From Spirosoma pollinicola (GTDB lineage Bacteria > Bacteroidota > Bacteroidia > Cytophagales > Spirosomataceae), in assembly GCF_002831565.1 (NCBI RefSeq), contig NZ_CP025096.1, positions 4,450,501 to 4,514,500 on the forward strand: 64,000 nt of DNA. The letters are read 5' to 3'. The notes below the pieces were generated by a model that did no database searches, had not been told where the DNA came from, and worked only from the letters and a program-made list of their open reading frames with translations. A program made the position numbers and the translations under genes. Positions 53,775 through 62,781 of this stretch are shown piece after piece. Each line of letters opens with the position of its first letter. Position 1 is the first letter of the stretch.

Positions 53775-55660
53775 TTCTCGACCTCAAAAGCCAGCAGCAC
53801 ATTTCCCGGCAGTTCGCCAAATAGCCCATAACCGGAATTGACAAACAGCATACCATCGGCCACAACCGGCGAGGGGCCATCCAGCGAGCCGCCTTTGCCC
53901 TGAACGCCGTTTACCGTTTCATAGGCATGTACTGTATCATAATCCCAAATGATTTTACCATCAATGCTCGAATAAGCCCGAATATGTCCATCGAGCGCCC
54001 CGGCAAACACAACGCCCGGAATCACGGTTGGGGCGGCTGAGTTGGCTTCAATACAGCCTTTTTTGTCGCCACAAGGCGGACTGGCCGTTTTCCAGACCAG
54101 CTTGCCTGTAGCAACCTCAAGGGCATAAATGCCCGGTGCCGGGCGATGAAGGGAGTCCGTCTTGCCGAATAGCGCATATTTATTGTCGGCGTTGGCTGCA
54201 TACACATATTTGCCGTCGGTGGCCATGCCCCAGTGAATACCGCCCAGCGCACTGCCCAGACCAACAGCCGTTTTCCAGATCAGTTTGCCATCATCGGGCG
54301 ACAGGCCATACACCATTGCCGACTTCTGGCCAACAACCAGCATGTCGTTGCCATTTGGCTGTTTCACCAGAATAGGGGCCATACCAAAATCAAGGTCGTT
54401 GCCCGGTTTGTCTGGGCAATTGGGGCCGCCGGGACAGCCCATGTTCCACGCATCATTCTGGGTTGCCTGAAAATTCCAGGCCAGTTTACCCGTTTTTAGA
54501 TTCAGCGCCTGAATGGCATCGCTCGTGTTCGTAACGGGATGAGTGTAGTTTTCGCCGGTACCGATATACAGCAACCCACGTTTGGTATCGACGGTTGGGC
54601 TGCACCACACAATGCCACCGGCTGGGCCGTAGGCCGGTGTACCATCTTTCTTTTTACCTGTCTCCTTTGCTTCTTCGGCAATGACCCGGTGCCGCCACAC
54701 CTCATTGCCCGACTGAGCATTGAGCGCCACCACCTCGCCCGACGATGAGCAGCAGGGGTAGCCGGGCATCAACACCGAAACCACTTCCAGCGACGTAAGA
54801 GGCACGTACACCATATTATCATACACCACTACCGAACCCGTATTGGCCGCTTGTGAATGCTGACCGACTCGCTTCTCCCACAAAAGTTTGCCGGTTTTTA
54901 CGTCGAGCGCATAGACATTAGTGGCATTGTCGGCAAAAAAAGCTTGCGGGCCACTGGTTTTCTGAACCACATGAATGACCCCCCGAATGGCGGCCTTAGC
55001 CGTAAAGTGCCAGCCGATTTTGCCGGACTGTTTGTTGAGGCAGTACACATCGCCAAACTGCGTGCCCATAATCAGCCAGTCGCCAACGATAGCCGGTTTA
55101 CTCCGAACCTGATTGACATCGGGAAAGGCAAACGCCCATTTCAGTTTGAGCGAGCCCACGGAAGCAGCCGTAATACCTGCCTGTTTGGCCGTGCGAAAGC
55201 CCGTCCCTTCGAGGTCGCCACCCCAGCCAGTATGCGTGATTGCTATTTTTTTCGCGTCAGGCAGCTTGAATTGGGTGTAGGCTTCTTTCGGAATTACGGT
55301 TTCAGTTAGTGGTTTATTGGATAGCCATTGTGCTACCGCTTTTCGTTGCTCGTCGGAAAGGTCTTTAGCCTGCACGCGCATTTTCCCTGTTTCCAAAGCC
55401 GCCAGAATAGCGCGGGGCGGCATGGAACTAAGGATAAAATGACCCGGCGCTTTCAGAGAGGCTTCGGGCTTATGGCAGGTGTTGCAAGTCGTCATATACA
55501 CCTGTTGCCCCAATTTGGCAATGGCCGGGTCGAGCGTCTGGCCAAAACAGGTCGTTGCCCAGAGTAGTGAGCTTACAAAAATGAGCCCAAGGCGTTTATT
55601 GATAGCGAAATCTTGCGGTTGATAGGAGGTATTCATACTGATTAAGAAGCGGTTAGTCAA
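53771..55660 (-). CDS. Exported cytochrome c-PQQ propeller dehydrogenase
   Basis: The 629-residue protein has an N-terminal signal region (about 20-41, ending CFGQ; ATG 55636 is an alternative start). A short cytochrome c domain follows with CNTCH (Cys59, Cys62, His63). Then comes a PQQ-type beta-propeller (from about 120 to the end) with adjacent cysteines in YPCCSSSG, reminiscent of the vicinal disulphide of quinoprotein alcohol dehydrogenases, and blades such as GKLLWEKR and GKLVWKTA. It is likely a periplasmic quinohaemoprotein for alcohol or sugar oxidation. The haem precedes the propeller here, the reverse of many type II enzymes. Confidence 0.87.
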   Translation of the reverse strand: MTNRFLISMNTSYQPQDFAINKRLGLIFVSSLLWATTCFGQTLDPAIAKLGQQVYMTTCNTCHKPEASLKAPGHFILSSMPPRAILAALETGKMRVQAKDLSDEQRKAVAQWLSNKPLTETVIPKEAYTQFKLPDAKKIAITHTGWGGDLEGTGFRTAKQAGITAASVGSLKLKWAFAFPDVNQVRSKPAIVGDWLIMGTQFGDVYCLNKQSGKIGWHFTAKAAIRGVIHVVQKTSGPQAFFADNATNVYALDVKTGKLLWEKRVGQHSQAANTGSVVVYDNMVYVPLTSLEVVSVLMPGYPCCSSSGEVVALNAQSGNEVWRHRVIAEEAKETGKKKDGTPAYGPAGGIVWCSPTVDTKRGLLYIGTGENYTHPVTNTSDAIQALNLKTGKLAWNFQATQNDAWNMGCPGGPNCPDKPGNDLDFGMAPILVKQPNGNDMLVVGQKSAMVYGLSPDDGKLIWKTAVGLGSALGGIHWGMATDGKYVYAANADNKYALFGKTDSLHRPAPGIYALEVATGKLVWKTASPPCGDKKGCIEANSAAPTVIPGVVFAGALDGHIRAYSSIDGKIIWDYDTVHAYETVNGVQGKGGSLDGPSPVVADGMLFVNSGYGLFGELPGNVLLAFEVEK

Positions 55661-55868
55661 CTGATAACTGGGCCTTATGAAAGGTAATCAATGAAAAGTA
55701 AAAGTATGATACATAGATAGGGTAGAAAGCTTTTTAGGACGAATGCCTGTTTCTATTGGATAAACGTTGGTTTAGGTGGAGCGAGATGTTGTTCGGGCGG
55801 GTGCTTGACCCGCGCAGGACGTGGTGGGCTCAGGGAATAGCCTTACCTTCGTAGTCTATTTGACTGGT

Positions 55869-57218
55869 ATGGCTATGACTTTCGACGAACTGAATCTGAA
55901 TAAACCCCTCCTGAACGCCCTCAACGATCTGGGGTACACAACACCTACTACCATTCAGCAAAAAGTATTTTCGGTTGTTATGTCCGGCCAGGATGTGTGC
56001 GGTATTGCTCAAACCGGAACGGGTAAAACATTTGCTTATCTGTTGCCTACTCTTCGCCAGTTTCAGTTTTCCAAAGACCGGATTCCCCAGATGCTGATCA
56101 TCGTGCCCACCCGCGAACTGGTTGTGCAGGTTGTGGAAGCGGTTAAAAAGCTGACTACTTATATGAACCTTGTGGTAGTGGGCGTATATGGGGGCGTCAA
56201 CATGAAGGCACAAACGGTAGAGGTACAACAGGGACTTGATATACTGGTCGCTACCCCCGGTCGGCTGGCCGATTTTATGTTGACTGGTGGCTTGAAAACG
56301 AAAGCGATCAAGAAACTCGTTATCGACGAATTTGACGAAATGCTGAATCTTGGCTTTCGTACTCAATTGAAAATTATTCTGGATTTGCTGCCCCCAAAAC
56401 GGCAAAACCTGCTCTTTTCGGCTACGCTGACAGACGATGTTGATCAATTGGTCAATGACTATTTCAACAAACCCATTCGGGTTGAAGCGGCCCCAACGGG
56501 CACCCCGCTGGAAAAGATTGAGCAGTCGGCCTATCTGGTACCTAATTTTTACACGAAAATAAACCTGCTTACGCTGCTGCTAAACCGAAACGCAGCCATG
56601 ACAAAAGTGCTGGTTTTTGTGGCGACCAAACAATTGGCTGACGACCTGTTTGATGAACTGGAAACGGGTTTCCCGGATCAGGTGGGCGTTATTCACTCCA
56701 ATAAAGCGCAAAACAAACGCTTTGAGGCCGTCAATAACTTCAAAGCGGGCACTTACCGTATCCTGATCGCTACCGACATTATTGCGCGGGGTATCGACGT
56801 GGCCGATGTATCGCACGTGGTCAATTTCGATTTACCCGAAGTGCCCGAGAATTACATTCACCGCATTGGACGAACAGGTCGGGCTGACCGGACGGGTATT
56901 GCAATTTCTTTTATCACGGAGAACGCAAAAGAGGAGCAGGACGCTATTGAGCAGCTAATGAACCAGCCGATTCCAGTGGTTCCGTTGCCCGATAATCTGG
57001 TCATTTCAGACGAATTGACCGACGACGAAAGGCCTAAAGTAAACATGAAGGCTATCGAAGTCAAAATCCCCAAACGGGAGGACGTTGGTCCCGCTTTTCA
57101 TGAGAAGAGTGCTAAAAATCAGAAGGTTAACGTTCGTCGGGATATTGCCGCCGAAAAGATGCTGAAATATGGTCGGCCAATCAAGCGGGTAGGGGGTAAG
57201 AAGAAACGGGATAAGTAG
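55869..57218 (+). CDS. DEAD-box RNA helicase
   Basis: The start is placed at ATG 55869 (MAMTFDELNLNKPLL), which begins the Q-motif region; a GTG-initiated extension to 55821 has no support. The roughly 449-residue protein has AQTGTGKTFAY, PTRELVVQV, DEFD (VIDEFDEML), SATLTD, and HRIGRTGRAD. It ends in a basic, Lys-rich tail (KRVGGKKKRDK) that probably binds RNA non-specifically. Its role is likely RNA remodelling, ribosome assembly or cold adaptation. Confidence 0.9.
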   Translation: MAMTFDELNLNKPLLNALNDLGYTTPTTIQQKVFSVVMSGQDVCGIAQTGTGKTFAYLLPTLRQFQFSKDRIPQMLIIVPTRELVVQVVEAVKKLTTYMNLVVVGVYGGVNMKAQTVEVQQGLDILVATPGRLADFMLTGGLKTKAIKKLVIDEFDEMLNLGFRTQLKIILDLLPPKRQNLLFSATLTDDVDQLVNDYFNKPIRVEAAPTGTPLEKIEQSAYLVPNFYTKINLLTLLLNRNAAMTKVLVFVATKQLADDLFDELETGFPDQVGVIHSNKAQNKRFEAVNNFKAGTYRILIATDIIARGIDVADVSHVVNFDLPEVPENYIHRIGRTGRADRTGIAISFITENAKEEQDAIEQLMNQPIPVVPLPDNLVISDELTDDERPKVNMKAIEVKIPKREDVGPAFHEKSAKNQKVNVRRDIAAEKMLKYGRPIKRVGGKKKRDK

Positions 57219-57227
57219 GGTTTACCT

Positions 57228-57343
57228 CCCCCAACTTACCACCCCCAACCCCCTCCTAAAACAGGAGGGGGCTCAGTAACGGGGTACCCTTCGGCATAGC
57301 CCCCTCCTGTTTTAGGAGGGGGTTGGGGGTGGTAAGTTGGGGG
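57228..57343. repeat. Perfect 46-bp inverted repeat, C/G-rich family
   Basis: Two perfect 46-base arms (CCCCCAACTTACCACCCCC... and its complement) flank a 24-base loop. Each arm contains a smaller palindrome, CCCCCTCCTAAAAC then AGGAGGGGG, so a double-level cruciform is possible. It sits between two helicase genes on the plus strand; the upstream extension of the second helicase frame would begin inside it. Confidence 0.88.
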
Positions 57344-57414
57344 GGGCAAATTCTTACGATCATTTTAGGACATATAACAACCGCTCTACACATAACAATT
57401 ACATCACATTCTTT

Positions 57415-58557
57415 ATGCCATTTTCAGAACTCGGTTTGTCGAAACCACTCGTTAAAGCAGTTGTCGCTCAAAAGTATCCGAAGCCGTATCCTATTCAGTT
57501 AGAGGCCATTCCGGCTATTCTACAGGGCAAAGATATTTTGGGGATTGCCAAAACGGGATCGGGGAAAACGGCCAGTTTTGTATTGCCAATTCTGGAGTTG
57601 TTTCAGCGGAAAAGTGCAGCCAGAAACCGATATATTAAGGCCCTCGTCCTGGTGCCAACCCGCGAACTGGCTGGTCAGGTGGCGGAGGTTTTTCAGACGT
57701 TTGGCGCCAACTTGCCCCGTCCGGTAAAGACCGTAGCCGTGTTTGGCGGGGTTTCGATCAACCCGCAGATGATGGCGTTGCGAAATGCCGAAATCGTTGT
57801 GGCTACACCCGGTCGATTGCTGGATTTGATGGCGTCCAACGCACTACAGCTTTCAGATGTTGACATCCTCGTGCTGGATGAAGCCGATAAAATGCTGGAA
57901 CTCGGTTTCGAAGAGGAAATGGAACTGATCTTCGACCGCTTGCCCCGAGATCGGCAGACGATTCTGTTCTCGGCAACATTAGGCGATGCTATTCAGGATA
58001 TCAATACAGCCCTGCTGCATAATCCGGTAAAAATAGAGATCGTTGAGGAAGAGCAAAATCTGGATTTGATCAAGCAGATCGCCTATAGGGTTGACCCCGA
58101 ACGGAAAGGCCCCCTGTTGCGCTACCTGATCAAAACGAACGAGATGAAACAGGTGCTGATCTTCGTATCCTCTACCCGAACGGCCGATAATTTAGTCGTT
58201 AAATTAAATAAAAATGGTATTCAGGCGGCTGCTATTCATAGCGGCCGAACACAGGGTGCCCGAACGGATGCACTCACTAAATTTAAAGCCGGAAGGCTGG
58301 TTGCCCTTGTGGCTACTGATTTGATTTCCAGAGGAATCGATATTCAGTTGTTGCCATACGTTATCAATTTCGAACTTCCCCGTTCCCCCAGAGATTATGT
58401 TCACCGCATTGGCCGAACCGGACGTGCCGAAGCAGAAGGGGAAGCTATTTCGCTGATTTGCCCCGAAGACGAGCATCATTTCAAAATCATCCAGAAAAAG
58501 ATGGGCAAACGAGTCGATATGATCGAAACCGAAGACCTGGATTTGATGGGCTACTGA
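57415..58557 (+). CDS. DEAD-box RNA helicase
   Basis: The start is placed at ATG 57415 (MPFSELGLSKPLVKAV), the conserved Q-motif lead-in; an open frame back to 57337 lies in a palindromic repeat and is not credible. The 380-residue product has AKTGSGKTAS, PTRELAGQV, DEAD (VLDEADKML), SATLGD and HRIGRTGRAEAEG, and is a minimal core without an extended basic tail. This is a third DEAD-box protein in about 6 kb. Its relation to the first two looks like paralogy, not operon function. Confidence 0.91.
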   Translation: MPFSELGLSKPLVKAVVAQKYPKPYPIQLEAIPAILQGKDILGIAKTGSGKTASFVLPILELFQRKSAARNRYIKALVLVPTRELAGQVAEVFQTFGANLPRPVKTVAVFGGVSINPQMMALRNAEIVVATPGRLLDLMASNALQLSDVDILVLDEADKMLELGFEEEMELIFDRLPRDRQTILFSATLGDAIQDINTALLHNPVKIEIVEEEQNLDLIKQIAYRVDPERKGPLLRYLIKTNEMKQVLIFVSSTRTADNLVVKLNKNGIQAAAIHSGRTQGARTDALTKFKAGRLVALVATDLISRGIDIQLLPYVINFELPRSPRDYVHRIGRTGRAEAEGEAISLICPEDEHHFKIIQKKMGKRVDMIETEDLDLMGY

Positions 58558-58602
58558 TTAAAAAGCTAAGAAATTGCTTTATGTTGATTAGCACGCTTAA
58601 TT

Positions 58603-58669
58603 CTATCAGGGCATAAAAATGCGGTGATATGGCTTTAAACCATACCACCGCATTTTTATGCCCTGATAG
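58603..58669. terminator. Bidirectional terminator hairpin
   Basis: Two 30-base arms (CTATCAGGGCATAAAAATGC ... and its complement) with one mismatch and a 7-base loop lie between the converging helicase and DinB genes. The stem is unusually long for a terminator and lacks a separate T tract outside it, so it may also be a repeat element. Confidence 0.72.
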
Positions 58670-58679
58670 TTAAGTAGTA

Positions 58680-59177
58680 TCAAAATCCCGTCTCGTCGGC
58701 ACTTGGTCCGTAACTGCCGGGAATGGGGACATTCAGTAAGCGCAAATCCACCCCTAACTGCGCCCGGTGGTGTACGATCTGTGAAAAGGTCATCCGAATC
58801 ACTTCACCATTGGTCGTTTTACTCAAAATGGTGTCCCCATTACGGAGCGTCCACATAGGGTTTAGCTGATCATCCGTAGCGTTGCTCAGCGACGTTTCGC
58901 CATTAGCCAGCGAACGCTCGAAGTAATCCAGCAATTCGTCCGTGTTGTTGATAGGCTCTGGCGAATAGGGGCTGGTCGCAAAATCAAGTCCGTCGGTTGT
59001 TAGCGCCAGAGCAACCCAGGAGGGCAAATCAGCAATATGGGTAGTTAACTGACGGATGGTCATACTTTTTGGATGTGGCTGCCAGTCATACTTGTCATTC
59101 GGCACCCGTTCGAGCATTTTACGGGTCGTCTGAGCTTCCTGTTGCATTTCCTTTACCAGCATTTGAATAAGTGACAT
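58680..59177 (-). CDS. DinB-family protein
   Basis: The 165-residue product has the four-helix-bundle DinB/YfiT pattern with putative metal-binding histidines in RQLTTHIAD (His47) and in the HHRAQLGVDLR region near the C-terminus. The third expected ligand is not certain from sequence alone. DinB proteins are thiol-dependent or metal-dependent enzymes or stress proteins; the specific activity here is unknown. It is a single gene, converging with a helicase gene. Confidence 0.83.
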   Translation of the reverse strand: MSLIQMLVKEMQQEAQTTRKMLERVPNDKYDWQPHPKSMTIRQLTTHIADLPSWVALALTTDGLDFATSPYSPEPINNTDELLDYFERSLANGETSLSNATDDQLNPMWTLRNGDTILSKTTNGEVIRMTFSQIVHHRAQLGVDLRLLNVPIPGSYGPSADETGF

Positions 59178-59459
59178 AAGCTATTGATTTTGGTTTATGA
59201 TACAAAGTAAAGGTCAGATACTGACAGCCCTATGTCAGTAGTGTTTTTCTAAAATTCATTATTTTTTCTGCTGGTGAAAAATGTCTTTTTTCATTAACTA
59301 AGGCACTTTTTGCCAGTAAATGCATAACTGTAAATAAACAGGAACAAGCTTACTTTTTAAACCAAAGCGGCCAATATTAATCTCAGAGTAAACAATAGCA
59401 GAAAAAGTTAAGTTGATTACTGGATGTATATACGTACATCTCTCACCAAAAATGACGCT

Positions 59460-60152
59460 ATGAAAACGATTCACAACATGACTGCATTAGTACTCCTGAT
59501 GAGTATTCTGGGTCAATCAATAGAGACAAAGGCCCAAAACTGGGGCCCTAAAACGAAAGGAACTGTTATCGGTACCGGTATTGGGGCGGCTGCGGGCGCT
59601 ATTATCAACAAACGGAACCGCGCTGTAGGGGGTGTTATCGGGGGTATTGCCGGTGGCGTAGGTGGTTATGCCGTTGGTAGTCAGGGTAAGAAACGCTGGA
59701 GCCCACAGGCCAAAGGAACCGCCATAGGGGCAGGTGTTGGTGGAGCCGCAGGGGCCATCATTAACAAACGGAACCGCGTAGTCGGTGGTGTTATTGGCGG
59801 TGTAGCCGGTGGAGCTGCTGGCTATGCTATTGGTAAGGTTAAAGACAATAAAAATAAAAAAGAAGCGGCCCAAATTGCCGCTGCTAACCGGGCCGCAGCC
59901 GAGCGCGCCGAAGCCGAACGCAATGCTGCTGTTGCAGCCAGAGCTGCCGGACATAAGCGGGAAACGGACAGTAAAGAAGCTGTTGCGGTCGCTTCGCCCA
60001 AACCGGGCGCCGTCGTTCAGCCAGTGGCAATGCTGGCTGCAAATACAACGGTGCCATCCTACGTAATTCCGGCAGGCTATCTGCAAAATGAAACCTACGG
60101 TGATCCAACCGCTCCGTATGGTATGTCTGAATACCGGCGCAAAAGCTGGTAA
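59460..60152 (+). CDS. Glycine-zipper (YMGG-like) membrane protein
   Basis: The start is placed at ATG 59460 (MKTIHNMTALVLLM), which begins a signal peptide; the 12-residue upstream extension is unlikely. The roughly 230-residue product has two copies of a 48-residue glycine-zipper unit (TAIGAGVGGAAGAIINKRNR, VGGVIGGVAGG), then an Ala/Glu-rich helical part and a proline-containing tail. Glycine zippers pack helices in outer-membrane or periplasmic proteins. The duplication is visible in DNA too. A structural envelope role is probable but not shown. Confidence 0.78.
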   Translation: MKTIHNMTALVLLMSILGQSIETKAQNWGPKTKGTVIGTGIGAAAGAIINKRNRAVGGVIGGIAGGVGGYAVGSQGKKRWSPQAKGTAIGAGVGGAAGAIINKRNRVVGGVIGGVAGGAAGYAIGKVKDNKNKKEAAQIAAANRAAAERAEAERNAAVAARAAGHKRETDSKEAVAVASPKPGAVVQPVAMLAANTTVPSYVIPAGYLQNETYGDPTAPYGMSEYRRKSW

Positions 60153-60177
60153 TCACCTGAGCTAATCCTGTTTTTTT

Positions 60178-60221
60178 CTGGTCATTGAGCGACGCTTTTA
60201 CAAACGTCGCTCAATGACCAG
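60178..60221. terminator. Hairpin after glycine-zipper gene
   Basis: A perfect 17-bp stem (CTGGTCATTGAGCGACG) with a 10-base loop lies 25 bp after the stop. A T tract precedes the stem on the plus strand, so it is not a textbook terminator for the upstream gene; a role as RNA stabiliser is possible. Confidence 0.55.
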
Positions 60222-60249
60222 TGCTTTTCACTCACTAACTTTATAATCA

Positions 60250-60711
60250 ATGTATATGAAATATTCATTTGGAATAGTACTTGTCACTATGCTTTTTACG
60301 GCTTGTTCGCCATCGGGCGATGCTGTTAATGTTCAGGATCTGGACCGGCAGTTTATTGACGCCTGGAACAATAAAAACGCCGATAAAATAACGGCACTTC
60401 TGGCAGAGGATGTGGATTTCCTGCAAGGGAATGTCCATTATAAAGGTAAGTCGGACGTGGCTAAGCAATGGGTACAGGCAACGCTGCCAACCCTTGCGAA
60501 TTTGAAAACCAATGTCGTTAGTTCTGCAGTCGATACGCACGTGGCCTATGAAGCAGGTACCTTTGCCGTCGATGTACTAACCAACGAGCCGGAACAGCCC
60601 AAAGCTTTTGGCGAAGGAAATTTTATGCTTCTCTGGAAAAAAGGTGATGATGGCACCTGGAAACTCAGCTACGCACAACTTGAAGATTTGCCGGTGCAGG
60701 CCAAGAATTAA
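60250..60711 (+). CDS. SnoaL/DUF4440-like lipoprotein
   Basis: The 153-residue product has a lipoprotein signal (VTMLFTAC, lipobox Cys at about 19) and a NTF2/SnoaL-like domain (LDRQFIDAWNNKNADKITALLAEDVDFL, with a later GNFMLLWKKGDDGTWKLSY). The family includes ketosteroid-isomerase-like folds without a defined enzyme activity. It is probably outer-membrane or periplasm-facing. A large inverted repeat follows it. Confidence 0.83.
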   Translation: MYMKYSFGIVLVTMLFTACSPSGDAVNVQDLDRQFIDAWNNKNADKITALLAEDVDFLQGNVHYKGKSDVAKQWVQATLPTLANLKTNVVSSAVDTHVAYEAGTFAVDVLTNEPEQPKAFGEGNFMLLWKKGDDGTWKLSYAQLEDLPVQAKN

Positions 60712-60732
60712 GGAGCGATTTTTACTGGCAGA

Positions 60733-60882
60733 CTGGCGCGGGTATTTACCCGTGCCTTTTCATGAAGTCAGTATGTACTGACGCAAGCGAACCGGGACGC
60801 CGGACCGGCTTGCTATATGTAAAGGCACGGGTAAATACCCGTGCCAGTGTAAGGGCCAGTGCGTCAGCGTGACCCGCGCCAG
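60733..60882. repeat. Complex nested inverted repeat
   Basis: A perfect 22-bp palindrome (GGCACGGGTAAATACCCGTGCC, 60824-60845) and a near copy in the left arm (60735-60756) are joined by a GC-rich centre with its own pairing (GCAAGC / GCTTGC). Outer pieces CTGGCGCGGG and CCCGCGCCAG also pair. It lies in the 224-base gap between the lipoprotein and the esterase genes. Confidence 0.75.
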
Positions 60883-60935
60883 CATTGCCAATTAATGTCT
60901 ATATTTAATCGGCAAATGTGTAGCTTACCAGTGTA

Positions 60936-61847
60936 ATGACTCGATTCCCCAACATGCTCTTTCTTCGGTTACTCTGGCAGATTCCGACCAGCCTGGTTCT
61001 TGTATTTATCGTATTGCTGTGCTTAAATGAATATGCTATCGCTCGTCCTGGTCGGCGGATAAAAGACATTTCGTATGTGACAACAAACGCGCCGGGCGTT
61101 GATGCCCAACGGCATTTACTCGATGTTTATACCCCCCGGAAATCAGTCGGCACCGCCAAACGGCCTGTGGTGATGTTTATACATGGCGGCAGCTGGAACA
61201 GCGGTAATAAGGATATTTATTCAATTATTGGACGTCGGTTGTCTAAACAGGGCGTTGTTGCCGTGATTATCAATTATCAGCTTGCGCCCGCCGTTTTGGT
61301 ACCCACTATGGCCGACGATTGTGCCCAGGCAGTGAAATGGACTACCCGGCACATTGCCGATTATGGTGGTGATCCCGACCGAATTTTTGTGATGGGGCAT
61401 TCGGCTGGGGGTGGGCTTGCTGCTTTGTTAGCCACCAACGATCAACTATTTACAAACCTTGGTATGTCGAAAAATCCTGTAAAGGGAGCCATTCTTGATG
61501 ATCCTGCTGGTCTGGACATGTTCGATTACCTAACCAAAATGGAGTATTCCAACGACCAGCAATACCTGATTCCTTACGGAAAAGAACCGGCGATTTGGCG
61601 TGCGGTGTCGCCCATATATTACGTCAGTGACCATACGCCCCCAATGCTGATGTACTCGGGAGAGCGAACCTATCCCAGTATTACTGATAGTTCCCGGCGT
61701 TTTGATAAACTGCTTCAGGAGCATAAGATAAAACATGATTACAAGGTGTTGCCCCATAAAAAGCATATTCCTATGGTTACGCAATTGTTCTGGCAGCACA
61801 ACATTATTTACCGGGAGCTTTTGGTACTTGTTGGAGCGGGGAAGTGA
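60936..61847 (+). CDS. Alpha/beta-hydrolase esterase
   Basis: The 303-residue protein has an N-terminal hydrophobic segment (about 9-30) that is either a signal anchor or a signal peptide. The fold is an alpha/beta-hydrolase with the oxyanion HGG (83-85), nucleophile elbow GHSAGG (Ser156) and a late His in LPHKKHIPMV. This is the arylformamidase/esterase-like group. The substrate is unknown. It converges with the bicupin pseudogene. Confidence 0.87.
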   Translation: MTRFPNMLFLRLLWQIPTSLVLVFIVLLCLNEYAIARPGRRIKDISYVTTNAPGVDAQRHLLDVYTPRKSVGTAKRPVVMFIHGGSWNSGNKDIYSIIGRRLSKQGVVAVIINYQLAPAVLVPTMADDCAQAVKWTTRHIADYGGDPDRIFVMGHSAGGGLAALLATNDQLFTNLGMSKNPVKGAILDDPAGLDMFDYLTKMEYSNDQQYLIPYGKEPAIWRAVSPIYYVSDHTPPMLMYSGERTYPSITDSSRRFDKLLQEHKIKHDYKVLPHKKHIPMVTQLFWQHNIIYRELLVLVGAGK

Positions 61848-61874
61848 ATAAAGTTGTAAAGCTATCAATCGGAA

Positions 61875-62642
61875 CTACTCAAACTGGAATGCGAAGTAGG
61901 TGCATGTGCCCTTACCTGTGTTCTGGATTGCGTGTGGGACGTTGGATTCCAGATAGATAAGGTCACCCGGTGCTGCCGGATGCAACTTGCCATTTATGCT
62001 TTCCTGAGCCGAGCCGTCCATCATAAGCAGGATTTCAGCCGCCCGATGCGTATGGGGTGGGTGACTCTATAAGCCCTGGTTGAGCGTTGTTACATGCATC
62101 TCAAAACGCCTGGTCATGGCAGTAGCCCGGTCGAACATGCGCCTGATTCCTCCCTTATCGTGTGGCTGAAAGGTTACCCCGTTCCAGTCGATCCAGAAAG
62201 AACCGCCTGCTTTTTTGCCTCGTTCGGCATCGACAGGTTCTTTCGATGCATAGCGCATCACGTAATAAGTAGCCGCAGAGTCACCCTGATTATTGAACCC
62301 ATGTTCGTCGCCCGGCATCATGAGCGCGATACTGCCGGCGCTGAGCGTTTTTGTTCGTCCGGCAATAGTAACGGTCAACTTTCCTTCTTTAATAATAATC
62401 AGTTCTTCATCATCGTGTTTATGTGCCGGATGGGGAGCCTGATGAGGTGGCAACGTCGTGGCATGAATCTCAATGTGTTGGAAGTCAGTTGCTGTACCTT
62501 CCAGAATGGCCCTTTGCTCGGATGCCGGTTTCCTCGTTATGGGTAACTCGGCCCACGCATAGGTTTTCGATACGATGGGTTGCATCGGGTCCGGTTTGAG
62601 TAAAATACCAAAGGTGAAAAAGGAAACGATCAGGAGTTTCAT
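61875..62642 (-). pseudogene. Bicupin interrupted by an in-frame TAG
   Basis: The start at 62642 gives a signal peptide and a cupin domain (TTLPPHQAPHPAHKHDDEEL, MPGDEHGF) up to TAG at 62067-62069, 191 residues. The same frame continues beyond the TAG without a shift for 63 more codons to TAG at 61875. The continuation encodes the second cupin's HPPHTHRAAEILL, DGSAQESING, NVPHAIQNTG and FAFQFE. Intact relatives that I recall are two-domain cupins that run straight across this position, where the stop follows VTTLNQGL. The truncated protein would keep the first metal-binding cupin only. Either a recent mutation or a sequencing error explains it. Confidence 0.82.
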
Positions 62643-62781
62643 AAGCAGGCCAGTTTCTGCCTTACAAAGTAGATTGCGTAGCCCGATTACTCGCAGGCGG
62701 TTGGTAACCGGTGCTCTTGTCGCTGCAATAGATTTTTGGCAATAATTGCACTGCTGCCATAGGGCAGTTAGGTGGGTAGGA

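Noticed and set aside
55830-56447. 205-residue minus-strand frame over a helicase gene
   Set aside because: It is antisense to conserved helicase motifs; no family features.
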